From Bacteroidaceae bacterium (lineage in GTDB: Bacteria > Bacteroidota > Bacteroidia > Bacteroidales > Bacteroidaceae), in contig JALNVG010000080.1 in assembly GCA_023227685.1 (NCBI GenBank), positions 1 through 10,062 of the forward strand: 10,062 nucleotides of DNA. Reading direction: 5' to 3'. Positions within the stretch are counted from its first letter, which is position 1, and every line of letters begins with the position of its first letter. Made by a program: the position numbers and the translations under genes. Shown one piece after another: positions 1-7,185 of this stretch. Under the pieces are notes generated by a model. It searched no databases and was not told the DNA's origin. It saw nothing but the letters and a program-made list of their open reading frames with translations.

Positions 1-1428
1 CGGAATATTTAGCCCTTTTTCATCAGACAATCCTTTAGAACCTCCTGCAAGATAATTCACCCACATACCGCGACATTTATAATCATCAGTATAATCATTC
101 TTTCCTTTACTTACAGAATAGATACTATCTGGAAATCCGGCCCATTGTAACCAATAGCGAGCAGCCTCCGTAAAACGAGGATATCCACTAATTTGATAAG
201 GATAATTCATTATTGGGATGGTTAAAGCTGGTGCAAGTGCAGGACCAGCAGAACTTTTGGTATTCTTTATGATACCTCCCGGTGCGGGGTGTCGGGCTAT
301 ATTTCCCATTCCGCCCCCTATCTTAATTCCATCAGCCGTGACAATACGCCCACTTTTTGCCGATAAGTTACTTAACTCTACACGACAATCGGTTGTACCG
401 GTTGTAAAACCAAAATTACCCAGATAAATCCAAGTGCCTCCACCCATTTTTTGATTAACACGGAATTGTGTTTTTTCACCGTTATGGTAAACCGTATAAA
501 GAGCATCATCCGTACTGTTTTTCACCGTTTTATACGATACATATACTGCATATTTCCCGGAATGGGGGATATTAGGAATCCATGTTGCTACGCATTCTTT
601 ATCTTTTCGAGTGATAGTTTCCGTTTGTCTGTAAGATCCTTCGGTAAAAGGGTTTTCAAAATCTTTATATTGTTTTCTAAGATAAGCAAATCCGGGTAGT
701 GCACCTCTAATCCAATTACCCTGCTCTGTATAACAAGAAACGTCATTCACCCCCTTGTCATTATCAACAATCACTTCGCAAGAATTACAATCCCTTTCAC
801 GAGGTAATAATACTGTAGCACCCGCTTTTTCGAGCATTGGCACTAGAAATGGTAATACATAGCTTTGTGTGTAAAGATCCTCCACTGTTTGGAAGATACG
901 TGCGCGCTGCCATTCCCAGCGTGATAAATATTGTTCATAGAAAAGTCCGTGGCTCTGCCACATAGCGATATGTCGATCTTCCAATCCTTTGGTAGGAATG
1001 AAAGGAGAAGATGTTTTCGTGATTAATGGTTTTTTTGAAGTATTAGTGAAAGTAGCAAAGTTTTTACCTTTTGTTCGCAAGGCAAGAGGTATCAAATCTT
1101 CAATAGTTTTTCCGTCAGCTCGTAATTCCAATTTGTAATCAGCATAGACAGTGGGCAACAATTGATGAATCTTATTATAAATATATTTTACATTACCTTC
1201 ACGGAAAGGAATAGAAGCACAATTCGTATTAGCAAAGAAAGTCAACCGATTATTTGTAGCCGAAACTGAATCTATGTCTATCTTGCCCACAGTGATCTCT
1301 TTACGTGCCAAATCGTTTAATATTTTACCGATTTGCGAACGAGTTTCTATAGAAATAGTTTGTGCATTGACTACTTGGATAACGAATCCGGTGATCAACA
1401 ATAGGAAAATAAATTTTATATATTTCAT
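1..1428 (-). CDS. Secreted N-acetylmuramoyl-L-alanine amidase (amidase_3 type) with inserted golvesin/xanthan-lyase-like domain, 3'-truncated by window edge
   Basis: Reading the minus strand from the ATG at 1428 gives 476 open codons to the window edge, so the C-terminus is missing. Residues 1-22 form a signal peptide (MKYIK, hydrophobic core, then VNA before Q23) without a lipobox Cys, so export to the periplasm or beyond is expected. Residues 24 to about 150 are an N-terminal part I cannot assign. From about 153 the amidase fold begins: WQSHG (157-161, likely zinc ligand H160), then VEDLYTQ with likely ligand E183, then LEKAGATVLLPRERD, like the strand that ends in TRxxD in amidase_3 enzymes. 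Residues about 225-375 form a beta-rich domain (PHSGKYAVYVSYKT, GGTWIYLGNFGF, IVTADGIKIGG) resembling golvesin C-terminal/xanthan-lyase domains. The amidase fold resumes with YKCRGMWVNYLAGG. The second zinc-binding His (usually in an HSDAG-like motif) would lie just beyond the edge. Family members cleave the MurNAc-L-Ala bond of peptidoglycan; acting on a food-derived or foreign wall is inference. It lies 117 bp downstream of susD. Confidence 0.8.
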   Translation of the reverse strand, partial: MKYIKFIFLLLITGFVIQVVNAQTISIETRSQIGKILNDLARKEITVGKIDIDSVSATNNRLTFFANTNCASIPFREGNVKYIYNKIHQLLPTVYADYKLELRADGKTIEDLIPLALRTKGKNFATFTNTSKKPLITKTSSPFIPTKGLEDRHIAMWQSHGLFYEQYLSRWEWQRARIFQTVEDLYTQSYVLPFLVPMLEKAGATVLLPRERDCNSCEVIVDNDKGVNDVSCYTEQGNWIRGALPGFAYLRKQYKDFENPFTEGSYRQTETITRKDKECVATWIPNIPHSGKYAVYVSYKTVKNSTDDALYTVYHNGEKTQFRVNQKMGGGTWIYLGNFGFTTGTTDCRVELSNLSAKSGRIVTADGIKIGGGMGNIARHPAPGGIIKNTKSSAGPALAPALTIPIMNYPYQISGYPRFTEAARYWLQWAGFPDSIYSVSKGKNDYTDDYKCRGMWVNYLAGGSKGLSDEKGLNIP

Positions 1429-1456
1429 AATTAATGCATGTAAAAATTCGTTTTTT

Positions 1457-1500
1457 AAATAAAAGGCAGCTTTAAAATTTTCATTTTGGAGCTGCCTTTT
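1457..1500 (-). terminator. Hairpin after susD: intrinsic terminator or attenuator
   Basis: A perfect 11-bp inverted repeat, AAAAGGCAGCT at 1461-1471 and AGCTGCCTTTT at 1490-1500, encloses an 18-nt loop. Read on the minus strand it lies about 46 nt after the susD stop and its 3' arm ends in TTTT followed by ATTT, as in an intrinsic terminator. On the plus strand it is followed by GGGGGG, so it would not work that way. The U tract is short and mostly inside the stem, so termination may be partial, letting some susCD transcripts read into the amidase gene. Confidence 0.65.
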
Positions 1501-1511
1501 GGGGGGTACTT

Positions 1512-1542
1512 CAAATCTGTATTAAGTTTGTAAATTCATCAA
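1512..1542 (-). promoter_or_regulatory. Weak candidate promoter for the amidase gene
   Basis: On the minus strand TTG (1542-1540) is followed after 20 nt by CAGATTTG (1519-1512), which matches the Bacteroides -7 box TAnnTTTG except for C in place of the first T. Transcription would start just before the 1461-1500 hairpin, making that hairpin part of the amidase leader. The match is imperfect, so this is only a possibility. Confidence 0.25.
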
Positions 1543-1545
1543 CCA

Positions 1546-3282
1546 CTAATTCCAACCCGGATTCTGACCCAATTTAGGATTAAGACTAAGTTGATCGGAT
1601 GGAATGGGGTATAAATAATTCTTTTTATCATAGACTCTTGTTTTGCCATTAGATGCATTGATATAATTACCTATGCGAGAAACTGCAGTATCATAAGAGT
1701 CATTAACAATATCAGCACCTATCAGGATATTAGGATTCGTGCTTGAATCCAATTTATCCAATTGATGCCAACGAATCAAATCCCAATAACGAAGATTGTT
1801 ATCAAACATCAGTTCACAACGTCTCTCTCGTCTGATTTCCCAAACAAGATTACTTACTCCGATAGTATTAGCCGGATCAGAGAAACCTACGTTGACAGAT
1901 AAATTGGGTAATCCGGCACGTTTTTTCAGTTTATTAATCGAAAGATCTAAATCATTTTGAGTAGCCGTACCTAATTCTGCACAAGCTTCGGCATATTCCA
2001 AATAAATCTCTGATAACCAAAATAGCGGTGCATGAGTATAATTGGCAGCTGTCTGACTTCTATGTTGCAAATCAATACTTTGATTATCAAATTTTGCTAC
2101 CCCATAACCTGAAGAAGAGGTCATAGATATACCTGTGTTGAAGCGCGTAAACCCACGAGATACATAACAAAGCGCTGTATCAATGGTTTGTGAAAGACGA
2201 GCATCTCGTACAGCCAAAACCTTATGTAGAGATAGTACCGTATCCCCTACAACTTTACCAGCGACTGTCTTCGTACCAAAATGGATGGAAGCAGCATCGT
2301 TCTTGTCTTCTGATGTCAAACCTAATGGCTTTCCGTCGGTAAACAGATACGAATCAAAAGCATCCTTTGTCATACCGCTCATCTGTGTGGATGAGGAAGT
2401 GTAATCTATCAGTGAATGCATTAATATATCCACTTTATACGCTTTATAAAAGATCATTTCTTTGTTACTACTTAAATCGATCGAATTATAGTTGCCTTGA
2501 TAAGAGGCGTTAAGCGAATAATTGCTCTTGTTCATAATAGCAGCGCAAGCCTCTTTGGCAGCCGTCAGATACTTCGTGGAACCGCTTAAATCAGGTTCCG
2601 GCTGGTTATCGGCAGCTAAACGATATTTACGAAATGTGCCCTCATATAAACATATTTCTGCCTTCATTGCGTATGCTACGTCCTGACTGAATGTTGTTCT
2701 CGATGTAGTGTTGGGTATATTGTCACAAGCATAGTTCAAGTCGTTCAATACACTATCCATTACGACATCTCTCTTCGCACGTTCGCTGTACAGATAACCT
2801 GCATCGGTAATATTCAATGACTTATTGACCCAAGGCACATCACCATACGTACGTACGAGATGATAATAGGTCCAAGCACGCATTAGTCGTGCTACACCAC
2901 CCCAATGAGATTTTGCCGTGGCATTCATTGATGTAATTCCGTCGACATGCTCTAATAAAATATTGGCTCTGCGTATCTCTTTCCATCTATTGTTCCATTT
3001 AGTAGCGTCTGAAGCAGGAATAGATGTATGAGTCCAATCAGCAAAACTACTTCCGGCCTGATCATCAGAAAGTGTTTTGAAATAATAATCACCGGAACCG
3101 CCACTATTCCCATAACCGGCAAAACTTTCATAAAAGGCATTAGCATAACCTTGGACGTTATTCTCACTTATCCAGAAATTATCATTGGTAAATGTATCCA
3201 GAGGCCCCTTATCCAATATACTATCACAACCTACAGTCATAAATATTAATGACAATAAGCCTATTATTTTAAATTTTTTCAT
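1546..3282 (-). CDS. SusD/RagB-family outer-membrane nutrient-binding lipoprotein
   Basis: This is a 578-residue SusD homologue, full length for the family. An upstream in-frame GTG at 3288 would add two residues, but the ATG at 3282 gives the typical start MKKFKIIGLL and is preferred. The signal peptide ends in a lipobox, FMTVGC, with lipidated Cys19; the mature protein would be anchored at the outer membrane and face the outside. Family marks are DNFW near the N-terminus, the helical TPR-like body with RLMRAWTYYHLVRTYGDVPWV, the stretch RRERRCELMFDNNLRYWDLIRWH at about 484-506, and the C-terminus YPIPSDQLSLNPKLGQNPGWN. SusD proteins act as a lid on the partner SusC transporter and bind the oligomer before import. 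The gene starts 23 bp after the susC stop, so the two are surely co-transcribed. The ligand cannot be read from the sequence; SusD proteins are too divergent for that. Confidence 0.95.
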   Translation of the reverse strand: MKKFKIIGLLSLIFMTVGCDSILDKGPLDTFTNDNFWISENNVQGYANAFYESFAGYGNSGGSGDYYFKTLSDDQAGSSFADWTHTSIPASDATKWNNRWKEIRRANILLEHVDGITSMNATAKSHWGGVARLMRAWTYYHLVRTYGDVPWVNKSLNITDAGYLYSERAKRDVVMDSVLNDLNYACDNIPNTTSRTTFSQDVAYAMKAEICLYEGTFRKYRLAADNQPEPDLSGSTKYLTAAKEACAAIMNKSNYSLNASYQGNYNSIDLSSNKEMIFYKAYKVDILMHSLIDYTSSSTQMSGMTKDAFDSYLFTDGKPLGLTSEDKNDAASIHFGTKTVAGKVVGDTVLSLHKVLAVRDARLSQTIDTALCYVSRGFTRFNTGISMTSSSGYGVAKFDNQSIDLQHRSQTAANYTHAPLFWLSEIYLEYAEACAELGTATQNDLDLSINKLKKRAGLPNLSVNVGFSDPANTIGVSNLVWEIRRERRCELMFDNNLRYWDLIRWHQLDKLDSSTNPNILIGADIVNDSYDTAVSRIGNYINASNGKTRVYDKKNYLYPIPSDQLSLNPKLGQNPGWN

Positions 3283-3305
3283 ATTCACTATGGATTAATT
3301 ATTAA

Positions 3306-6300
3306 TTAAAATGTTGCTTGAACACCAAAAGATATGGTACGATACATTGGGTCAATACGTCCCCATGTAGCATTCTTCGTATTTACGCCTTCTTCTACTG
3401 CATTAATTTCAGGATCTACAGGAGCATTACTCCTATTAATCAGCTCACAAAGATTATTAGCACTGAAATAAACACGTACCTTTGATAAATACCCTTTCAT
3501 GGTCAAGTTTTTCGGTAAAGTATAACCAATAGTCAGATCTTTGAATCGCAAATAAGCCATGTGAACCAAATATTTGGATTGTGGATAGAAATTATATTGT
3601 CCAAAGGGAAGTACGGAAATTGTACCTTGACCTGAACCACCTGGATACATACGAGGAAAATCGGCATTCGGATTTAGATTGCTTTCCGTCCAATAGTTGG
3701 TTTGGTTAGCATAAAGCGCATCCGCTCCACGCATCATTGGCATAACAAATGCACTTTGTGTCCAAACGTCACGTTTGCCTACTCCTTGGAAATACATATC
3801 TATATCGAATCCTTTCCATTCACCTCCCAGTCTAAAACTATATTGATAACGTGGAGTTGTATTGCCTATCACTTTCAAATCTCCGTGATTGCTGGCTGTA
3901 CCATCACCACCGTCAATCGTTCCTGATTTGTCCAAATCTTTAAATTTAATATCACCCGGCCCGTAAACAAAGCTTCCTGTCTGCAATTTTTTTTGCGAAG
4001 CTACACCTTCTTTATAAGATCCGTCAGTATTGAAATCATTTGAAGTAAAATATCGGTCTGTCTCAAATCCCCAAATGTCTCCATATTTTTTACCCCTATA
4101 ATTAGAGTTCAATAATTTATTGTCGTTATCCCATTTGGTAATTTGGGTAGTGAAGTCACCAATATTGGCATTCGCATAAACCGTAACATCTTTGAAGCGA
4201 TGATGCCAATCGACGTTCAATTCCCATCCGCGTGTTCTCAATGTTCCTGCATTTATTTCAGGAGCCGAGGTTCCTAATACAGAAGGCATTGTTTTGCTGG
4301 GTGCCAACATATCCTTTGTGGTTCTTTGATACCAATCACCTGTCACATTCAACTCGTTATTCAAGAGTCCTAAATCAAAACCAAGATTTAGCGTTTGTAT
4401 GCGTTCCCATTTTAATGAAGGAGACACCAACTTCGGCATATCATAGGTAACAACCTTCGTACCACTAGGATCGAGCCAGTGAGTCTCAGCTGTTGTATAT
4501 TTGTCCATAGTTTCAATATACATGTTATCTCCCACTGCCTGATTACCAATTTCTCCATAAGAAACACGAAACTTAGCATTGTTGATTATATTTTTTATTG
4601 GTTTAAAAAAATTCTCTTCGCTAATGCGGTAACCTGCTGATGCAGACGGAAAGAATGCCCAACGACTATTGGATGGAAATTTAGAAGATCCATCGTAACG
4701 TCCGTTTAATTCCAACAAATATTTGCCCTGATAGTCATAATTGATGCGCCCGAAATAACCGCAAGCACCCCATTGATTATGCCATCCACTTACTTTTTGA
4801 TCGCCAGTAGCAAGACTAAATTCCGGTTTGCTTGGATCTAACAAGCCATCACGCTCGGAATATTGAGAATAACCATCTCCCTCTTCGGCATTACCACCCA
4901 GCATAAAGTTGAAATGATGGTCTTTAACCAAGTCAAAAGCATAGTTGGCATAGATGTTCAGTGCATATGACTTATCACGCCTGGCTGTTTGGTCTACCTG
5001 AGTTGAGGTGCTCATGGTAGACAGCCCGTTTGTCAAATTACCACCCCATGAATTCCAACAGGTTATAGGTTTAGTAGATTCATGCAAATCATAACGACGA
5101 ATATTATAAGTATAATCTGCATTCAGCGTCAATCCCTTGATGATAGTTGCTTTCAAAAATGCTCCGATACGCGTATAAGTATCTGTACTCTTGCTGTCGG
5201 CTGCCTGTTTACGGTAAGCAATATCATTTCGGAAATCCGATCCCTGATATGTTCCGTAAGGACCGAAGAAACTTCCCCAACGCCACAGATATTGATAAGT
5301 AGTACGGCGAGTATTAGGTGAAGTATAATCTTTATCGCTATAACTGAAACGTCCTCCTACTGTCAACCATTTGGTTATGTCTGTAGAAAGATTCATCGTA
5401 GCATTGTATTTATCCATTTTATCAGGATTGAAAGTCATCACACCTTCATCATGGTTATATCCCATTGACATAAAGTAAGATGTATTTCCACTGGTACCCT
5501 GTATTGATAAATTATGGCTTTGTTCGGGTTTCCATTTACGGTACATAATACCAACTACATCCCAATCGGCATAGAAATTACCAACGCCATTATTATCTAA
5601 ATCAAAATCATCTCCCAAGACCATTTCTCTATAGCCGGCTTTTTTACCATTATGTGCAGTTTTCCATGCCTGAGCTTTTGGCAACATTTGGTCTAAATAC
5701 ATACCAAAAAGTTCGTTTGCAGAACCTGTACGTGCATTAGCAGCCATCAATGCCTCAATCTGAGTCGGTACATCAGGATAATTAGGTAGAATAGTTGGTG
5801 TAGACCATGCAAAGTTATTCGTATAATTAATCGTTACCTTATCCGTTTTTTTAGCCGACTTTGTTGTAATCAATATCACACCAAAAGCCGCACGTGTACC
5901 ATAGATAGAAGTAGAAGCAGCATCTTTTAAAACAGAGACACTCTGAATATCTTGTGTATTAAGATAAGAAATGTCATCCATCGGCACGCCGTCTACCACA
6001 ATCAGAGGATTACTTTTAGCATTGTTGCTTAAAGTACCCACACCACGAATGGTCAAAGAAGGAGTTTCATCCAGTTTCCCACTATTACTAATAATAGTCA
6101 AGCCTGGAACAGTACCTTGCAAAGCCTTGCTAACATCTGATTCAGGGCGAGCATCTAAAGTTTTGCTAATATCTATAGAAGATACGGCACCTGTCAGATT
6201 TGCCTTCTTTTGAGTACCATAACCCACCACGACCACCTCATCCAGTTCTTTGCTATTTTCTTTTAGAACTACTTTCATATTTGCAGTAGCACTAATTTCT

Positions 6301-6629
6301 TGTGTCAGGTATCCTACATATGAAATAACCAATATTGAATTTTTCTTCAAATTCAACGAAAAGTAGCCATCCACATTCGTAATAGTTCCATTAGTAGTTC
6401 CCTTTTCCAAAACACTAGCTCCAATAATTGATTCGCCGTTAGCATCAACTACCTTGCCCTTTAAAATTCCTTTTGTTTGCTGTTGTGAAACTTCATAATT
6501 ACTGTTTAAAACAGCTTTTTTAGCCACTGCTCCGCTACTCCCAATAAAAAGCATAACAACCGTCACTGCGATGAATGTTTTTCGCCATGAAAAGACCTTT
6601 CTTGTGTGATTTTTTTTCATAAAATTCAT
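3306..6629 (-). CDS. SusC/RagA-family TonB-dependent outer-membrane transporter
   Basis: This 1107-residue protein has the full SusC architecture. Residues 1-36 look like a signal peptide (core FIAVTVVMLFIG, cleavage near GAVA|KK); M4 is an alternative start. A carboxypeptidase-like regulatory domain follows at about 54-125 (LKGKVVDANGESIIGASV, then TNVDGYFSLNL and VISYVGY). The TonB box region DEVVVVGYGTQKK is at 130-142, then the plug (about 145-260, with SLTIRGVGTL, PLIVVDGVPMDDI and VSVLKDAASTSIYGTRAAFGVILITTK). The rest is the 22-strand barrel, ending in MYRTISFGVQATF with a terminal aromatic. DLDKSGTIDGGD at 898-909 resembles a calcium-binding loop seen in many SusC proteins. Only about 17 residues separate the signal peptide from the regulatory domain, so there is no STN signalling domain, which argues against control by a paired anti-sigma factor. 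It imports the SusD-bound oligomer using TonB energy; substrate unknown. Confidence 0.96.
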   Translation of the reverse strand: MNFMKKNHTRKVFSWRKTFIAVTVVMLFIGSSGAVAKKAVLNSNYEVSQQQTKGILKGKVVDANGESIIGASVLEKGTTNGTITNVDGYFSLNLKKNSILVISYVGYLTQEISATANMKVVLKENSKELDEVVVVGYGTQKKANLTGAVSSIDISKTLDARPESDVSKALQGTVPGLTIISNSGKLDETPSLTIRGVGTLSNNAKSNPLIVVDGVPMDDISYLNTQDIQSVSVLKDAASTSIYGTRAAFGVILITTKSAKKTDKVTINYTNNFAWSTPTILPNYPDVPTQIEALMAANARTGSANELFGMYLDQMLPKAQAWKTAHNGKKAGYREMVLGDDFDLDNNGVGNFYADWDVVGIMYRKWKPEQSHNLSIQGTSGNTSYFMSMGYNHDEGVMTFNPDKMDKYNATMNLSTDITKWLTVGGRFSYSDKDYTSPNTRRTTYQYLWRWGSFFGPYGTYQGSDFRNDIAYRKQAADSKSTDTYTRIGAFLKATIIKGLTLNADYTYNIRRYDLHESTKPITCWNSWGGNLTNGLSTMSTSTQVDQTARRDKSYALNIYANYAFDLVKDHHFNFMLGGNAEEGDGYSQYSERDGLLDPSKPEFSLATGDQKVSGWHNQWGACGYFGRINYDYQGKYLLELNGRYDGSSKFPSNSRWAFFPSASAGYRISEENFFKPIKNIINNAKFRVSYGEIGNQAVGDNMYIETMDKYTTAETHWLDPSGTKVVTYDMPKLVSPSLKWERIQTLNLGFDLGLLNNELNVTGDWYQRTTKDMLAPSKTMPSVLGTSAPEINAGTLRTRGWELNVDWHHRFKDVTVYANANIGDFTTQITKWDNDNKLLNSNYRGKKYGDIWGFETDRYFTSNDFNTDGSYKEGVASQKKLQTGSFVYGPGDIKFKDLDKSGTIDGGDGTASNHGDLKVIGNTTPRYQYSFRLGGEWKGFDIDMYFQGVGKRDVWTQSAFVMPMMRGADALYANQTNYWTESNLNPNADFPRMYPGGSGQGTISVLPFGQYNFYPQSKYLVHMAYLRFKDLTIGYTLPKNLTMKGYLSKVRVYFSANNLCELINRSNAPVDPEINAVEEGVNTKNATWGRIDPMYRTISFGVQATF

Positions 6630-6866
6630 ATTAAATTGTTTAAGATATTAGTAGTTTTCTATTTTGATTAAAAATAGAAATAATTATAAAAATAGTTTAA
6701 TAACTATCTTTTGAGGTTTTGTTTTTTACCATAGGCCATCAATATATTTAAATGTTATAAATCAATTTAAACCATATCAAGTTTTAAGCTCAATAATTTT
6801 TTAATGCTATTGTTGGTTGTTTATGTTTAAGAAAGAATATAAATTTATTAGAATATCTTTAAAAGG
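6630..6866 (-). promoter_or_regulatory. Long A/T-rich 5' leader of susC with two hairpins
   Basis: If transcription starts just after the TATATTTG box at 6880-6873, susC has a leader of about 235 nt. It holds two inverted repeats. TTCTATTTT (6657-6665) and AAAATAGAA (6671-6679) form a perfect 9-bp stem with a 5-nt loop about 28 nt before the start codon. On the minus strand, AAAGATAGTT (6711-6702) can pair with AACTATTTTT (6697-6688), a 10-bp stem with one G-U pair and a U-rich 3' arm. A short frame, MAYGKKQNLKR, runs 6739-6704 and ends within that second stem. Such weak A/T stems arise by chance in DNA of this composition, so a regulatory role is only suggested. Confidence 0.3.
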
Positions 6867-6872
6867 TTGTGA

Positions 6873-6903
6873 CAAATATAATATTATTTTTTTGTATCAG
6901 AAA
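6873..6903 (-). promoter_or_regulatory. Predicted susC promoter
   Basis: On the minus strand TATATTTG (6880-6873) is an exact match to the Bacteroides -7 consensus TAnnTTTG. Nineteen nucleotides upstream lies TTTC (6903-6900), one base from the -33 consensus TTTG. Start of transcription is expected near 6866, well ahead of the susC start codon at 6629. No direct repeats for a dedicated regulator were recognised nearby. Confidence 0.6.
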
Positions 6904-7003
6904 CAATTATTCAAACTATTTTTGTGTTATATTTATATATTAAGTGTTATTATATTTTATACTATTAAATTATATTTTATTTATGATTGAACATTTGATA
7001 TCT

Positions 7004-7011
7004 TATATTTG
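7004..7011 (+). promoter_or_regulatory. Plus-strand promoter -7 box upstream of candidate small RNA
   Basis: TATATTTG matches TAnnTTTG exactly and is followed by CCTCAAAGA, almost the same as the element 147 bp downstream. The -33 region is poor: at 19-20 nt spacing there is only TTTA/TTAT, so the promoter may be weak or activator-dependent. Transcription would start near 7016-7018. Confidence 0.45.
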
Positions 7012-7015
7012 CCTC

Positions 7016-7093
7016 AAAGAGTAAAAAAGATCTTTATTGCCAGCAACATTATCATACTACGAAGGATTTGATAAATCTTCGTTAATTTTTTTT
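7016..7093 (+). ncRNA. Candidate small RNA (about 78 nt) or terminated leader transcript
   Basis: An exact TAnnTTTG box at 7004-7011 and an intrinsic terminator ending at 7093 enclose about 78 nt with no open reading frame of note. The 5' half (7016-7058) is largely free of strong structure, apart from the palindrome AAAGATCTTT at 7026-7035, and could offer an unpaired seed; the 3' end is a hairpin with U8. A separate promoter for the downstream gene lies after the terminator, so this unit does not need to belong to that gene. Small RNAs beside polysaccharide-utilisation loci are known in Bacteroides, but I cannot assign this one to a family. The alternative is premature termination in a long leader of the kinase-like gene. 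Prediction from sequence only. Confidence 0.45.
7059..7093 (+). terminator. Intrinsic terminator between the two plus-strand promoters
   Basis: ACGAAGGATTT (7059-7069) pairs with AAATCTTCGT (7073-7082) through a GAT loop, with a single bulged base, and is followed by TAA and eight T (7086-7093). Read on the minus strand the hairpin has no U tract, so it works only for plus-strand transcription. It lies downstream of the 7004 promoter and upstream of the 7151 promoter. Confidence 0.65.
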
Positions 7094-7150
7094 ATAACAT
7101 ATCCTAACATTTTATTTAATTTAGGACCTGGTTTCATTAATAATTAATTT

Positions 7151-7158
7151 TATATTTG
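7151..7158 (+). promoter_or_regulatory. Predicted promoter of the kinase-like gene
   Basis: TATATTTG is an exact match to the Bacteroides -7 box, here followed by CATCAAAGA. At 20-nt spacing the -33 position reads CCTG, a partial match to TTTG. Transcription would start near 7163-7165, about 20 nt before the ATG at 7186. The in-frame TTG at 7156 lies inside this box, which argues against its use as a start codon. Confidence 0.6.
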
Positions 7159-7185
7159 CATCAAAGAAAAAACAGAAACGTAATT

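Larger units (their letters stand above)
6630..7185. other. Divergent intergenic region between susC and the kinase-like gene
   Basis: This 556-bp gap is very A/T-rich, most strongly at about 6905-6990. It holds one predicted minus-strand promoter (susC), two near-identical plus-strand -7 elements (7004 and 7151) and an intrinsic terminator between these two. I see no protein-coding gene, tRNA or mobile-element ends in it. The A/T-rich centre lies between the divergent promoters and could serve as an UP-like or regulator-binding stretch, but no specific operator could be identified. Confidence 0.7.

Noticed and set aside
218..699. Plus-strand open frames opposite the amidase gene (218-427, 451-699)
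   Set aside because: They lie antisense to a continuous 476-codon frame with clear signal peptide and amidase/golvesin motifs; their translations are low-complexity and match no recognisable family.
898..1000. Xanthan lyase activity for the left-edge protein
   Set aside because: Only the inserted beta domain resembles the accessory domain of xanthan lyase; the WQSHG, VED and LLPRERD segments point to an amidase_3 catalytic fold, and no polysaccharide-lyase catalytic domain is visible.
2183..6213. Several 70-80 codon plus-strand frames and one minus-strand frame (2952-3167) within susC and susD
   Set aside because: All are shadows of the two strongly supported Sus genes; none has a promoter, signal peptide or domain pattern of its own.
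7156..7185. N-terminal extension MHQRKNRNVI of the kinase-like protein
   Set aside because: The TTG start falls within the TATATTTG promoter box and the expected transcription start is downstream of it; the family begins at the MQLIV position.
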